64,000 nt of DNA from Paenibacillus_D sp047238105. Lineage in GTDB: Bacteria > Bacillota > Bacilli > Paenibacillales > Paenibacillaceae. Positions within the stretch are counted from its first letter, which is position 1, and every line of letters starts with the position of its first letter. A program made the position numbers and the translations under genes. The stretch is from the NCBI RefSeq assembly GCF_047238105.1, contig NZ_JBDFMD010000001.1:6386001-6450000 (forward strand), given 5' to 3'. This document shows, one piece after another, positions 1 through 8,869 of the stretch. The notes under the pieces are model-generated. The model was not told the origin of the DNA and ran no database searches. It worked only from the letters and a program-made list of their open reading frames with translations.

Positions 1-1034
1 CAGCAGCGACGCAGCCGCCGGCAGCTCGCAGAGCCGCTCCCGCAGAGAGACGGCAGAGCTGGCTTGACCGGCTGCCGCTGAAGACGATAAGCGGCGTAGT
101 AGCTGCCAGTATCGTAGCCGGATTGTTCATCCTGAATTACAATGAACCGGCACCGATGGAACATGCCTCCGAGATCAGCAATTACAACACAAGCGGCAAC
201 AGCGAGGATGGCATGAGCACGATGATGGGAAGCGGAGAAGATCCGGGGGGAGCTGCGGATCAGAACGCGCCAGGGAACGGGGAAGCACTGGAAGAGTTGG
301 AACATAAAGATCAAGCGGGCGATCCAACCGAGCCAGGAGAGTCGGCCGCGCCGGCTGAAGAACAGCCGGAAGACAGGCCAGCTACGGAGGGCGGTCAGTC
401 GGGTAATGAAGGGAACGCTGAGCAGCGCGTCACCAGCGTGGAGCAGCCGGAGACGCCTGCTGCGCCTCCGGCAACCCGGAGTACGGACAAAGAGGCGCCG
501 CCCAGCGAGCCGCTTATGAACGATAGTAACCCAGAGCAGAATGCTGCCGACAATGCGGCCAATGAGAGTGAAACAGACTCAGATACCTCGGCCGGGATCA
601 TGTCGGGCGGAGAGGATGCGCCAGCTTCCGGCGACGGCAGAGCGGAGCAAGAGAGCGCCATCGCCGGACCGATGGCGGAGATGGTCCCGCCTATGAGCTT
701 CAGCGATGAGATGCCGAGTGCCTCGGACATGGCCAGGAACTATGCCAACGCCGATACTATCGCTTCACCGGACGGGACGATGAAGGCGTCAGTGCAGGAT
801 CATGTGCTGCAGATCTACGGCAGCGACGGAATGCTCATCTTCGAGAGCCGCAAGAAGCCTGGCAGTGCGATCAGCAATGTCAGCTGGTCTTCGGACAGTC
901 AGACGCTGGCGTATGAGCTCCAAGACCCATCTGCGGGTGACCAGAACAAAGACGGCAAGAGTGCAGGAGATGCCGGTGATGCCATGCAGCGCTATGTGGT
1001 GCATATCAAGAACGGCACCGAGACCAGACAGTGA
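1..1034 (+). CDS. Partial membrane protein, possible anti-sigma factor C-terminal part
   Basis: The reading frame is open from the left edge of the window (first full codon at position 3), so the N-terminus lies outside. Near the edge, after a basic Trp/Leu-containing stretch, there is one hydrophobic segment (TISGVVAASIVAGLFIL, about nt 87-137) that should cross the membrane. About 200 residues follow that are rich in Glu, Gly, Pro, Ala and Asn and look disordered. The last 80 residues hold a beta-propeller-like repeat (SPDG..., then WSSDSQTLAYEL). In related genomes this spot between comEC and holA often carries a sigma factor and its membrane anti-sigma partner; that is from memory, and no zinc-binding anti-sigma domain is visible here because the N-terminus is missing. 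The TTG at 123 lies inside the membrane segment and is not a credible start. Function is inferred weakly. Confidence 0.55.
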   Translation, partial: AATQPPAARRAAPAERRQSWLDRLPLKTISGVVAASIVAGLFILNYNEPAPMEHASEISNYNTSGNSEDGMSTMMGSGEDPGGAADQNAPGNGEALEELEHKDQAGDPTEPGESAAPAEEQPEDRPATEGGQSGNEGNAEQRVTSVEQPETPAAPPATRSTDKEAPPSEPLMNDSNPEQNAADNAANESETDSDTSAGIMSGGEDAPASGDGRAEQESAIAGPMAEMVPPMSFSDEMPSASDMARNYANADTIASPDGTMKASVQDHVLQIYGSDGMLIFESRKKPGSAISNVSWSSDSQTLAYELQDPSAGDQNKDGKSAGDAGDAMQRYVVHIKNGTETRQ

Positions 1035-1236
1035 TGGATCGGAATTACGCACACTTCTTGTCGAATAGCGTATACTAAGATAAAGCACGTTGACGAAGCG
1101 CCTTGACACGTATGACCGTCCGGGAGGAGGAACCATGGCCCTGCCTCCGGATGTTTATATAGATGCTCAGGGACAGGGGGATGATGCCGGTACGCGGCTT
1201 CATCCCTTTGTTGCGATGGTGAAAGGAGAGGTAAGG

Positions 1237-2262
1237 ATGGATCTGAGGACAGCGACGCAAGAGATCAAGAGCGGCGGGGCCCGGCCGGTCTATGTGCTTT
1301 ATGGCAAAGACCGATTTCGGATGCAGGGATTCGTCGACTATGTGACGACTACGCTGCTGGGTCAGGATGAGCGCAGTCTGGGCATCGTCAAATTCGATAC
1401 AGCCGAGACGCCGATCGAGGAAGTGGTGCTGGAAGCGGAGACGCTGCCGTTTTTTGCATCCCGCAAAATTCTGCTTGTCCGCGACCAGTCGCTGCTTGCG
1501 GCTGGCGGCAAGGAGGGCAAAGTAACGCATCAGGCAGATGAGCTGATTCGTTATCTTAAGGAGCCTTTGGAAACGAGCACGATCGTATTCGTCGTCCATG
1601 CGGATAAGCTGGATGAACGGCGCAAGCTCGTGAAGCTGCTCAAGGAGCGGGACGCGCTGCTGCTGTTCCAGGAGCTTGAAGGCAAGGATCTGTATCGTTG
1701 GATCGCCAAACGGGCCAAAGACCAGAACCGGACGATCGCAGAGGACGCTGCGGAGCTGTTAGTGCTCCGGGCGGGAGCCAACCTGCAAAAGGTCGCTCAG
1801 GAAGTGGACAAGCTATGTCTCTATGCCGGAGACGGTGGAACGATCAGCAGGCGGGAGGTCGAGCTGCTGACGGCTTCCTCGACGGAGGAGGATGTGTTTG
1901 CGCTGGTGGATGCGATTGCTTCGCTGCAGAGCGGCCGGGCGCTGACCATGTACCGCGAGCTGCTGCTGCGGCGGGAAGAGCCGATCAAGATTGCGGCGCT
2001 GCTCGCCAGGCAATTCCGGATCCTGCTGCAGGTCAAAGAGCTCGACGGCCAGCGATTTTCTCCCCAGCAGATGGCGAGCCAATTAGGGCTTCATCCGTAT
2101 GTCGTCAAGCTGTCGCTTGATAAAGCGAGAAGCTTCGAGGTGAAGATGCTTGGCGGTCTGCTCAGCCGGCTAGCTGATTTGGACTACAAGATGAAGACCG
2201 GCCAGATCGATAAAGTGCTGGGCCTTGAGCTGTTCCTGATCTCGCTCTCGCGTCCAGCATAA
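1237..2262 (+). CDS. holA: DNA polymerase III subunit delta
   Basis: This is the clamp-loader delta subunit, which opens the beta sliding clamp during replication. The 341-residue product matches the family length (about 340-350). It shows the N-terminal VYVLYGKDRF element, the PFFASRKILLVRD strand, and the C-terminal helical part with EEPIKIAALLARQFRILLQ and YKMKTGQIDK. I chose ATG 1237, preceded by AAAGGAGAGG at 1222-1231. An in-frame ATG at 1135 with an even stronger GGGAGGAGG would add 34 residues (beginning MALPPDVYIDAQ) that family members do not normally have. A weak -10-like TATACT lies at 1071-1076. Its position upstream of rpsT and gpr is the usual one in Bacilli. Confidence 0.93.
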   Translation: MDLRTATQEIKSGGARPVYVLYGKDRFRMQGFVDYVTTTLLGQDERSLGIVKFDTAETPIEEVVLEAETLPFFASRKILLVRDQSLLAAGGKEGKVTHQADELIRYLKEPLETSTIVFVVHADKLDERRKLVKLLKERDALLLFQELEGKDLYRWIAKRAKDQNRTIAEDAAELLVLRAGANLQKVAQEVDKLCLYAGDGGTISRREVELLTASSTEEDVFALVDAIASLQSGRALTMYRELLLRREEPIKIAALLARQFRILLQVKELDGQRFSPQQMASQLGLHPYVVKLSLDKARSFEVKMLGGLLSRLADLDYKMKTGQIDKVLGLELFLISLSRPA

Positions 2263-2280
2263 GTTCGTGCGACCATCAAA

Positions 2281-2322
2281 AAATCCTGTCCCGCCTTCTT
2301 GTGGAAGGTAGGGACAGGATTT
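2281..2322. terminator. Bidirectional Rho-independent terminator between holA and rpsT
   Basis: The perfect 12-base arms AAATCCTGTCCC (2281-2292) and GGGACAGGATTT (2311-2322) are flanked by an A-rich tract on the left and a T-rich tract on the right. The structure can therefore end transcripts of the convergent genes holA (+) and rpsT (-). Confidence 0.88.
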
Positions 2323-2342
2323 ATTTTGCTTGCGTCACAGAT

Positions 2343-2615
2343 TTAAGCCTGGGCCGAAAGAGCGTTGACTTTTTTGGCCAGACGGGATTTTTTGCGAGCC
2401 GCAGCGTTTTTATGGATCAGGCCTTTAGTAACGGCTTTGTCCAGCTTCTTCGTAGCTGCAACCAGAGCAGCGGCAGCATTAGCTGCATCGTTGCTGGCGA
2501 TGGCTTGATCGGCGTTTTTAACGGCCGAACGAAGGGCAGATTTTTGCGAAGCGTTCAGAGCACGGCGTTTTTCGTTTGTGTTGACGCGTTTGATAGCGGA
2601 TTTGATATTTGGCAT
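2343..2615 (-). CDS. rpsT: 30S ribosomal protein S20
   Basis: This small basic ribosomal protein binds 16S rRNA in the body of the 30S subunit. The 90-residue product begins MPNIKSAIKRV, has the family pattern NEKRRALNASQKSALRSAVK and ends in a Lys/Arg/Ala-rich helix (AAARKKSRLAKKVNALSAQA). The start is at 2615, preceded by a strong GGAGGTGAAAG site; a longer frame reaching 2642 adds nine residues with no family support. It is transcribed alone, against its neighbours, as in Bacillus, and shares a bidirectional terminator with holA. A sigma-A promoter lies about 55 bases upstream. Confidence 0.97.
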   Translation of the reverse strand: MPNIKSAIKRVNTNEKRRALNASQKSALRSAVKNADQAIASNDAANAAAALVAATKKLDKAVTKGLIHKNAAARKKSRLAKKVNALSAQA

Positions 2616-2669
2616 AGCTTTCACCTCCTGGCAAAGAAACAACTGAAAATCAGAAACACAACTTAAAAT

Positions 2670-2698
2670 ATATTATCACGCCGATGCCCAAAAAGCAA
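2670..2698 (-). promoter_or_regulatory. Sigma-A promoter of rpsT
   Basis: Read on the reverse strand, TTGCTT (2698-2693) is followed by a 17-base spacer and TAATAT (2675-2670). It lies 55 bases upstream of the rpsT start. Confidence 0.6.
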
Positions 2699-2716
2699 TA
2701 GCGCCTTGGCGTTTCT

Positions 2717-2745
2717 GCATAAACTCTCCAGATCGGCACACACTA
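2717..2745 (+). promoter_or_regulatory. Sigma-G-like forespore promoter of gpr
   Basis: GCATA at 2717-2721 fits the sigma-G -35 consensus GHATR. After a 17-base spacer, CACACTA at 2739-2745 matches six of seven positions of the -10 consensus CATWHTA. gpr is transcribed by sigma-G in Bacillus, so the match makes biological sense. It is not experimentally shown here. Confidence 0.5.
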
Positions 2746-2767
2746 AGGACCAAAAGCGTAGGAGGAG

Positions 2768-3781
2768 ATGAAGCGCGTGAGAAAACCGCTTGATTTGCAG
2801 CAATATATGGTGCGTACGGATCTGGCTCTGGAAGCGAAGGAACTCGCCGAATCTGGCGGCGGGCCGATCCCAGGCGTAAGTACGGAGACCGCCGAGGAGG
2901 AAGGCGTTATCATTACGCGTATGGTCGTGGAGAGCGAGCAGGGTTCTCAAGCCATCGGCAAGCTCCCCGGCTGCTATGTTACACTCGAAGCGCCGGGGCT
3001 GCGCGGTCTTGATACCGGGCTGCAGGATGTTGTAGCGACGATCTTTGCCAGGGAGTTCGAAGCGCTGCTGCAGCGGCTCGGCGTCCGGGTCGAAGCCAAG
3101 GTGCTGATCGTCGGCTTGGGCAACTGGAATGTTACGCCTGATTCACTCGGACCGCTGGTTGTCGAGAATGTGATGATCACCCGCCATTTCTTCGAACTTA
3201 TGCCTGATGACGTGGCTCCCGGATATCGTGCAGTCAGTGCCGTCTCGCCTGGCGTGATGGGGACGACCGGCATCGAGTCCAGCGATATTATCCAGGGGAT
3301 TGTCGAGCGGACGAAGCCGGATCTCATCATCGCGATCGATGCGCTGGCCTCCAAATCGATGGAAAGAGTCAATACGACGATCCAGATCGCGGATACCGGG
3401 ATCCACCCCGGATCAGGCATCGGCAACAAGCGCCGGGGGCTGACGGAAGACATCCTGGGCGTGCCGGTCGTGGCGATCGGCATCCCGACGGTGGTCTACG
3501 CTTCCACTATTGTGAACAATACGATTGAGATGATGCAGCGTCATTTCGAGCACCATACCGACCAGACGGGTAAGATCCTGGGTCTGCTGCAATCGATGCA
3601 GGAGCAGGAGCGGCTGATGCTCGTCAAGGAAGTGCTGGATCCGCTGGGCAACGATATGCTGGTGACCCCCAAAGAGGTCGATCAGTTCATCGAAGATATC
3701 GCCAATATTATCGCCAGCGGGCTTAACGCCGCGCTGCATGAAGCTGTCGATACGCACAATGTCGCCGCCTACACGCATTGA
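2768..3781 (+). CDS. gpr: Spore germination protease GPR
   Basis: This is the aspartic-type endopeptidase that degrades small acid-soluble spore proteins at germination. At 337 residues it is slightly shorter than B. subtilis GPR. The N-terminus holds the propeptide with VRTDLALEAKE, which resembles the SASP cleavage site used for self-processing. Family blocks follow: VLIVGLGNWNVTPDSLGP, SAVSPGVMGTTGIES and DLIIAIDALAS. The C-terminal part has VTPKEVDQFIEDIA. The start ATG 2768 sits directly behind GGAGGAG. It is monocistronic between a sigma-G-like promoter and a terminator, and its neighbour spoIIP is also a sporulation gene. Confidence 0.97.
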   Translation: MKRVRKPLDLQQYMVRTDLALEAKELAESGGGPIPGVSTETAEEEGVIITRMVVESEQGSQAIGKLPGCYVTLEAPGLRGLDTGLQDVVATIFAREFEALLQRLGVRVEAKVLIVGLGNWNVTPDSLGPLVVENVMITRHFFELMPDDVAPGYRAVSAVSPGVMGTTGIESSDIIQGIVERTKPDLIIAIDALASKSMERVNTTIQIADTGIHPGSGIGNKRRGLTEDILGVPVVAIGIPTVVYASTIVNNTIEMMQRHFEHHTDQTGKILGLLQSMQEQERLMLVKEVLDPLGNDMLVTPKEVDQFIEDIANIIASGLNAALHEAVDTHNVAAYTH

Positions 3782-3806
3782 AGCCAAAGCGCATCTGTAA
3801 TGAGCC

Positions 3807-3839
3807 GCCTGCCCGGTATCTTTCCGAGCAGGCTTTTTT
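3807..3839 (+). terminator. Rho-independent terminator after gpr
   Basis: The stem arms GCCTGC (3807-3812) and GCAGGC (3828-3833), extended inward by partly paired CCGG/CCGA, are followed by six T residues (3834-3839). Confidence 0.85.
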
Positions 3840-4007
3840 GCTGGAATGACCAACGAACACGAAATTTCGAGATTCTACGATTCTCCCAACTCTCCTTTCT
3901 CCCAAAAGTTCGTCCTCTCTCGTTCTATCATTCCTCCCTCTCTCATATTATGGTAGCAGACTAACCGCAGGCCGGCGATGCGCAGGCAGGCAGTGGGGAG
4001 GAAGAAC

Positions 4008-5228
4008 ATGAGAAAGCTCGTTGCCCGTTTCCATGGCAGCAGACGCAGCGAACGAATACGCCAGTGGCTCGTAACCGGCCGCACCTTTGCGATCCTATCC
4101 CTGTGCTCGATGGTTTTTTTTGTATTGCTCGGCGTTGGCGGCATCGTCCAGCGCCATACCGCCAGTTCGCCTGTCAGCTCGATGAAAGGCTTTGCAGCGG
4201 CGGTGTCCAGTTCCTTGTTTGCCGAGATGATCAGCATGGAGCTGCCTTCATTTGAGAGTAACAGACCACCTAGCACCATTAACGGGATGCATACCGCAGC
4301 TTTTCTGATGCGGTTGCTGACCGATATCAACCCGCAGGATCCGCGTTCTCTGGTAGCGGGCGAGCTGCCCGGCATGAACGGTGACCAGACCATCCTGCTG
4401 CGTGGCGGCTCGGGATCGGTTACGGGGGTGGCGCCCAAAGATCAGCAGCCGATACCTGGAGCATCGGTCCAGGAGCCGGGTGCGGGAATGGACGAACAGC
4501 CGCCTCCCGAATCGCCCCCCGGGGATACGCCGGAACCGCCCGCCGAGACACCCGAGCCTGAGGGTGAGGGAGAAGCCAAGCCCAAGCGAAATACCGTCTT
4601 TATCTATCATACCCATAACCGCGAATCGTGGTATCCGGAGCTGCCCGAGGGTACCAAGGACCCGAGTTCGGGCGAGGTCAACATCACGCAGGTAGGCAAA
4701 CGGTTGGGTCAGCGGCTGGAGGAGCTCGGGATCGGCGCTTCGGTCTCCACAGAAGACTATCTTACGACGGTGCCTGGTTATCGTTGGGAGCTGTTGTACA
4801 AATATTCGATGAAAACCGTTCAGGATGCGATGTCGGCCAATAGCGATCTGCAGTTCCTGTTTGACCTGCACCGCGATTCCAACCGTCGCAAGCATACGAC
4901 GGCTACGATTGGCGGCAAGGATTACGCCCAGGTATTTTTTATCATCGGACATGGCAATCCTGATTGGAAAAAGAACGAAGCATTTGCCACCCGCATCCAT
5001 GAGGAACTGGAGAAACGGTACCCCGGCATCTCCAGGGGGATCTGGGGCAAATCGGCAGCGAACGGCAACGGCGAGTATAACCAGTCGCTGTCGCCGACCA
5101 GCGCCCTGATCGAGATCGGCGGCGTAGACAATACGCTGGAAGAATCGTATCGGACGGCGGACGCCCTCTCCGAGGTGATCGCCGACCTGATCTGGGAGGC
5201 CGAGCGGGTCGATGCAAAGCCCGAATAG
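4008..5228 (+). CDS. spoIIP: Stage II sporulation protein P (SpoIIP)
   Basis: SpoIIP is the cell-wall amidase/endopeptidase of the engulfment machine that works with SpoIID and SpoIIM at the septum. The product has 406 residues: a basic N-terminus, one membrane anchor (FAILSLCSMVFFVLLGVGGIV, about residues 28-48), a Pro/Glu-rich linker (about 155-190), then the enzymatic domain. The family motifs are clear: IYHTHNRESW, LFDLHRDSNRR, IIGHGNPDWKKN and ALIEIGGVDNTLEES, which supply the zinc ligands and active site. I start at ATG 4008, which has GGGGAGGAAG upstream. ATG 3978 is in frame but lacks a comparable site. The 226 bases between gpr and this start hold the gpr terminator and no other gene. 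Confidence 0.95.
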   Translation: MRKLVARFHGSRRSERIRQWLVTGRTFAILSLCSMVFFVLLGVGGIVQRHTASSPVSSMKGFAAAVSSSLFAEMISMELPSFESNRPPSTINGMHTAAFLMRLLTDINPQDPRSLVAGELPGMNGDQTILLRGGSGSVTGVAPKDQQPIPGASVQEPGAGMDEQPPPESPPGDTPEPPAETPEPEGEGEAKPKRNTVFIYHTHNRESWYPELPEGTKDPSSGEVNITQVGKRLGQRLEELGIGASVSTEDYLTTVPGYRWELLYKYSMKTVQDAMSANSDLQFLFDLHRDSNRRKHTTATIGGKDYAQVFFIIGHGNPDWKKNEAFATRIHEELEKRYPGISRGIWGKSAANGNGEYNQSLSPTSALIEIGGVDNTLEESYRTADALSEVIADLIWEAERVDAKPE

Positions 5229-5261
5229 CAGCTTTCCATAAATGATGGAGGAGACGATAAT

Positions 5262-5705
5262 ATGAAAAAAGATGCGATGAAGTGGGCGCTGCTGGGCGGC
5301 GTCCTAGTATTCCTGGTGCTCTATGGCATCGAGGTCGTCACCACTGGGATCGGTACGGTATACGGCCCGCTGGACACTGCACGCACCGCGCGTGTCAGCG
5401 GGATTGTCCAGCAGCCTGTACCGCCCGTTACCGACATGCCTCCGGCCGTGAGAGAAGAGCATCCGTCTCTTCCCGAGCGGGAGCAGGTTCCGGCCGCCGC
5501 AGCAGCGCTGCCGGAGCGATCGATCCCGCTGGGAGGTACAGCCGGCTCGTTTGATTACCGTCCGCTCCCCCCGCAGGGCGCCTACGGAATAACACGCGAG
5601 CCGTCGGTCAATCGCGTAGCCGAGCAGACCGCCGGCTTGCTGCAGTCGCTCTCGAGCAACGGCATCCGAATGGTGGTCTCGATGTTCGATTCACTGACGC
5701 AATAA
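5262..5705 (+). CDS. YqxA-like sporulation-cluster membrane protein
   Basis: This 147-residue protein has one N-terminal membrane segment (WALLGGVLVFLVLYGIEVV, about residues 8-26), a Pro/Glu-rich middle and a C-terminal amphipathic helix (NRVAEQTAGLLQSLSSNGIR). It starts 33 bases after spoIIP behind GGAGGAG, so it is probably cotranscribed with it. Between spoIIP and lepA, Bacillus subtilis has yqxA (DUF3679), which has the same layout of short cytoplasmic end, single TM and C-terminal helix. I infer the relation from position and architecture, not from a strong sequence match. The function of the family is unknown to me. Confidence 0.7.
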   Translation: MKKDAMKWALLGGVLVFLVLYGIEVVTTGIGTVYGPLDTARTARVSGIVQQPVPPVTDMPPAVREEHPSLPEREQVPAAAAALPERSIPLGGTAGSFDYRPLPPQGAYGITREPSVNRVAEQTAGLLQSLSSNGIRMVVSMFDSLTQ

Positions 5706-5713
5706 GATATGCG

Positions 5714-5742
5714 TTGAAGGCCAGCCCGCCAACTGATATAAT
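5714..5742 (+). promoter_or_regulatory. Sigma-A promoter of lepA
   Basis: TTGAAG (5714-5719), a 17-base spacer and a perfect TATAAT (5737-5742) lie 43 bases before the lepA start and just after the preceding stop codon. Confidence 0.75.
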
Positions 5743-5784
5743 GAACAGAATGATTTGAATTATTGACTCGTGTGGGGGTTAGGC

Positions 5785-7599
5785 ATGACTGACGTTCGGA
5801 ACCGACAAAAAAAGATTCGCAACTTTTCCATTATAGCCCATATCGATCACGGCAAGTCCACGCTGGCGGACCGGATCCTGGAATTCACGGGCGCACTGAC
5901 CTCTCGTGAGATGCAGGATCAGGTACTGGACCAGATGGACCTCGAGCGTGAGCGGGGCATCACGATCAAGCTGCAGGCCGTCCGGCTGAACTACAAGGCC
6001 GACGATGGTGAAGAATATATCCTTAACCTGATCGATACGCCCGGACACGTCGACTTTACGTACGAAGTGTCGCGCTCGCTTGCGGCGTGCGAAGGCGCTT
6101 TGCTGGTCGTAGACGCCGCCCAGGGGATCGAAGCGCAGACGCTTGCCAATGTGTATCTGGCGCTGGATAACAACCTGGAGATCATCCCGGTTATCAATAA
6201 GATCGATCTGCCGAGCGCGGAGCCTGAACGGGTCAAGCAGGAGATCGAGGACGTCATCGGACTTGATGCCAGCGACGCTGTGCACGCGTCGGCCAAAGCA
6301 GGCATCGGCATCAAGGAGATCCTCGAGCAGGTGGTGACGAAGATGCCGTCGCCGGAGGGGGATCCCGATCAGCCGCTCAAGGCGCTGATCTTTGATTCGC
6401 ACTATGATGCGTACAAAGGGGTTATCGTCTACGTACGCGTCGTCGACGGCAGCATCAAGCCCGGTTCACGGATCCGTTTCATGGCTACTGGTGCCGAGTT
6501 TGAAGTGCTGGAGGTTGGCGCCTTCATGCCTCGCATGACCTCGGTCAAGGAGCTGAGCGTCGGCGATGTCGGCTTCGTCATCGCAGGCATCAAGAATGTC
6601 AAGGATACCCGGGTCGGCGATACGATCACGGAGGCCAAGCGGATGGCGCCTGAGCCGCTGCCCGGCTACCGACGTATCAATCCGATGGTGTTCTGCGGTT
6701 TGTATCCGATCGAGACGCAGGACTACAATGATCTGCGCGAAGCGCTCGAGAAACTGGAGCTCAACGACGCTTCTCTGCGATACGAAGCGGAGTCCTCGAC
6801 GGCTCTCGGTTTCGGCTTCCGTTGCGGCTTCCTGGGTCTGCTCCATATGGAGATTATCCAGGAGCGGATCGAGCGCGAGTTCAACATCCCGCTCATCACG
6901 ACCGCGCCGAGCGTTATTTACAAGGTCACGCTCACCAGCGGCGAATCGATCGACATCGACAATCCGTCCAACCTGCCGGAAGTCGGCAAGATCGAATATG
7001 TCGAAGAGCCTTATGTCAAAGCTGGGATCATCGTGCCCAACGACTTCGTCGGTGCAATCATGGAGCTGTGCCAGAACAAACGCGGCGAATTTATCAATAT
7101 GGAATATCTGGACACCAATCGGGTGACCATCACATACGATATCCCGCTCTCGGAGATCGTCTACGATTTCTTCGACCAGTTGAAGTCCAGTACCAAAGGA
7201 TATGCTTCCTTCGACTACGAGCTGTCGGGCTACCGACGGTCGAATCTCGTCAAGATGGACATCATGCTAAACGGCGAACAGGTCGACGCGCTCTCCGTTA
7301 TCGTGCATCGCGACCGGGCTTACGCGCGCGGCCGCGTCATCTGCGAGAAGATGAAAGAGCTGATCCCGCGCCAGATGTTCGAGGTGCCGATCCAGGCCTC
7401 GATCGGGCAGAAGGTCATCGCCCGCGAGACCGTCAAAGCGATGCGCAAGAACGTCCTGGCCAAATGTTACGGCGGCGATATCAGCCGGAAGCGGAAGCTG
7501 CTCGAGAAGCAGAAGGAAGGCAAAAAGCGGATGAAGCAAGTCGGCAGCGTCGAAGTGCCTCAGGAGGCCTTCATGGCCGTCCTCAAAATCGACGACTAA
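5785..7599 (+). CDS. lepA: Translation factor LepA / EF4 GTPase
   Basis: This ribosome-associated GTPase acts on the elongating or initiating ribosome. The 604-residue length is typical. The G1 motif AHIDHGKST is near residue 17, followed by DTPGH (G3) and NKIDLP (G4). EF-G-like domains II, III and V and the LepA-specific C-terminal domain follow, ending in KCYGGDISRKRKLLEKQKEGKKRMK motif parts. The start is ATG 5785 with a GGGGG...AGG stretch upstream; the in-frame GTG 5770 has no site of its own. It has its own sigma-A promoter after the sporulation genes and lies 103 bases before hemW. Confidence 0.98.
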   Translation: MTDVRNRQKKIRNFSIIAHIDHGKSTLADRILEFTGALTSREMQDQVLDQMDLERERGITIKLQAVRLNYKADDGEEYILNLIDTPGHVDFTYEVSRSLAACEGALLVVDAAQGIEAQTLANVYLALDNNLEIIPVINKIDLPSAEPERVKQEIEDVIGLDASDAVHASAKAGIGIKEILEQVVTKMPSPEGDPDQPLKALIFDSHYDAYKGVIVYVRVVDGSIKPGSRIRFMATGAEFEVLEVGAFMPRMTSVKELSVGDVGFVIAGIKNVKDTRVGDTITEAKRMAPEPLPGYRRINPMVFCGLYPIETQDYNDLREALEKLELNDASLRYEAESSTALGFGFRCGFLGLLHMEIIQERIEREFNIPLITTAPSVIYKVTLTSGESIDIDNPSNLPEVGKIEYVEEPYVKAGIIVPNDFVGAIMELCQNKRGEFINMEYLDTNRVTITYDIPLSEIVYDFFDQLKSSTKGYASFDYELSGYRRSNLVKMDIMLNGEQVDALSVIVHRDRAYARGRVICEKMKELIPRQMFEVPIQASIGQKVIARETVKAMRKNVLAKCYGGDISRKRKLLEKQKEGKKRMKQVGSVEVPQEAFMAVLKIDD

Positions 7600-7702
7600 A
7601 GCAATGCCGGGGAACGGGAATGCGGGGGAGAGCGATGCTCTCCCTTGCTTCTCGTTAACCGGCAATCCTGCACGCATTCGTGCGGCAGGCAAGGAGGTTC
7701 CC

Positions 7703-8869
7703 ATGAGAAGACTAACGGCACCGCGAGGTGTATATATTCATATCCCGTTCTGCACGAACAAATGTCATTACTGCGATTTTAACTCATTTGTCCTCAAAGG
7801 ACAGCCGGTCGATGATTATCTGGAAGCGCTGGAGCGGGAGATGGCCGAGACTTGCAACGTAATGCAGCCTGAGCTGATCGATACGGTATTCGTCGGCGGC
7901 GGTACGCCGACAGTACTGAACCCTGCGCAGATGACGACCTTCCTGGAAGCGGTGCGACGTCATTTTCCGCTCTCCGAGCAAGTCGAATTCAGCATGGAAG
8001 CCAATCCCGGCACAACGGATCCGGACAAGCTGCATGCCATGCGCGAGGGCGGCGTGAACCGGATCAGCTTTGGCGTCCAGTCCTTTGACAATGCGTTGCT
8101 GGAGCGGATCGGCCGGATCCACGATGTGGATGATGTCTACCGCAGTATCGACAATGCCCGAGCGGCCGGGTTCGACAACCTGTCCATCGACCTGATGTTC
8201 GGCCTGCCCGGCCAGACTGTAGCCACGCTGCAGGATAGTGTCGCTCGTGCGCTGCTACTCGATCTGCCGCATTATTCGCTATATGGTCTCAAGGTGGAGG
8301 AGAATACTTTGTTCCACAGAATGTACGAGCGCAATGAGCTGCCGCTTCCGGAGGAGGAAGAGGAGCTGGAGATGTATCTGTACATTATGGAGGAGCTGAA
8401 GCGAGCCGGACGCAGACAGTACGAGATTAGCAACTTTGCCAGGCCTGGCTACGAGAGCAGGCACAATACGATTTATTGGCGCAACGAGCCTTATTATGGT
8501 CTAGGGGCCGGTGCACACGGTTATGCGGGCAGGCTGCGGCATGTCAATATCAAAGGCGTGCAGCCTTATATAGATGCGACCCGCAAGGGACTTCCGCGTC
8601 TGGAGAGCGGCAAGGTGTCGGAGGCTGAGGCGATGGAGGACTTCATGATGGTCGGGCTGCGGCTGCTGGAAGGCGTAAGCAGCGCCGATTTTACTCGTCA
8701 GTTTCCCGGCCGCTCCATCGAAGGGCAATTCGGCGATATTCTGATGCGGCTGCACGATGACGGACTGCTGGAGACGACAGACGGAGGAGCGCGATATCGT
8801 CTGACAGAGCAGGGCGTGCTGCTGGGGAATGAAGTATTCGGCGCCTTCATCTCCGTCACGGAAGACTAA
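7703..8869 (+). CDS. hemW: HemW-type radical SAM protein (heme chaperone)
   Basis: HemW is a radical SAM protein that binds heme and delivers it to heme enzymes; it was long annotated as oxygen-independent coproporphyrinogen III oxidase. The 388-residue product begins MRRLTAPRGVYIHIPFC and carries the cluster motif CTNKCHYC (CxxxCxxC). It also has VFVGGGTPTVL and the HemW C-terminal domain. The short N-terminus before the cluster, without the extra conserved residues of true HemN, argues for HemW. The start ATG 7703 has AAGGAGG seven bases upstream; the frame is open further upstream to 7604 without a site. The lepA-hemW-hrcA order is conserved in Bacilli. A dispersed repeat begins directly at its stop codon. 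Confidence 0.94.
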   Translation: MRRLTAPRGVYIHIPFCTNKCHYCDFNSFVLKGQPVDDYLEALEREMAETCNVMQPELIDTVFVGGGTPTVLNPAQMTTFLEAVRRHFPLSEQVEFSMEANPGTTDPDKLHAMREGGVNRISFGVQSFDNALLERIGRIHDVDDVYRSIDNARAAGFDNLSIDLMFGLPGQTVATLQDSVARALLLDLPHYSLYGLKVEENTLFHRMYERNELPLPEEEEELEMYLYIMEELKRAGRRQYEISNFARPGYESRHNTIYWRNEPYYGLGAGAHGYAGRLRHVNIKGVQPYIDATRKGLPRLESGKVSEAEAMEDFMMVGLRLLEGVSSADFTRQFPGRSIEGQFGDILMRLHDDGLLETTDGGARYRLTEQGVLLGNEVFGAFISVTED

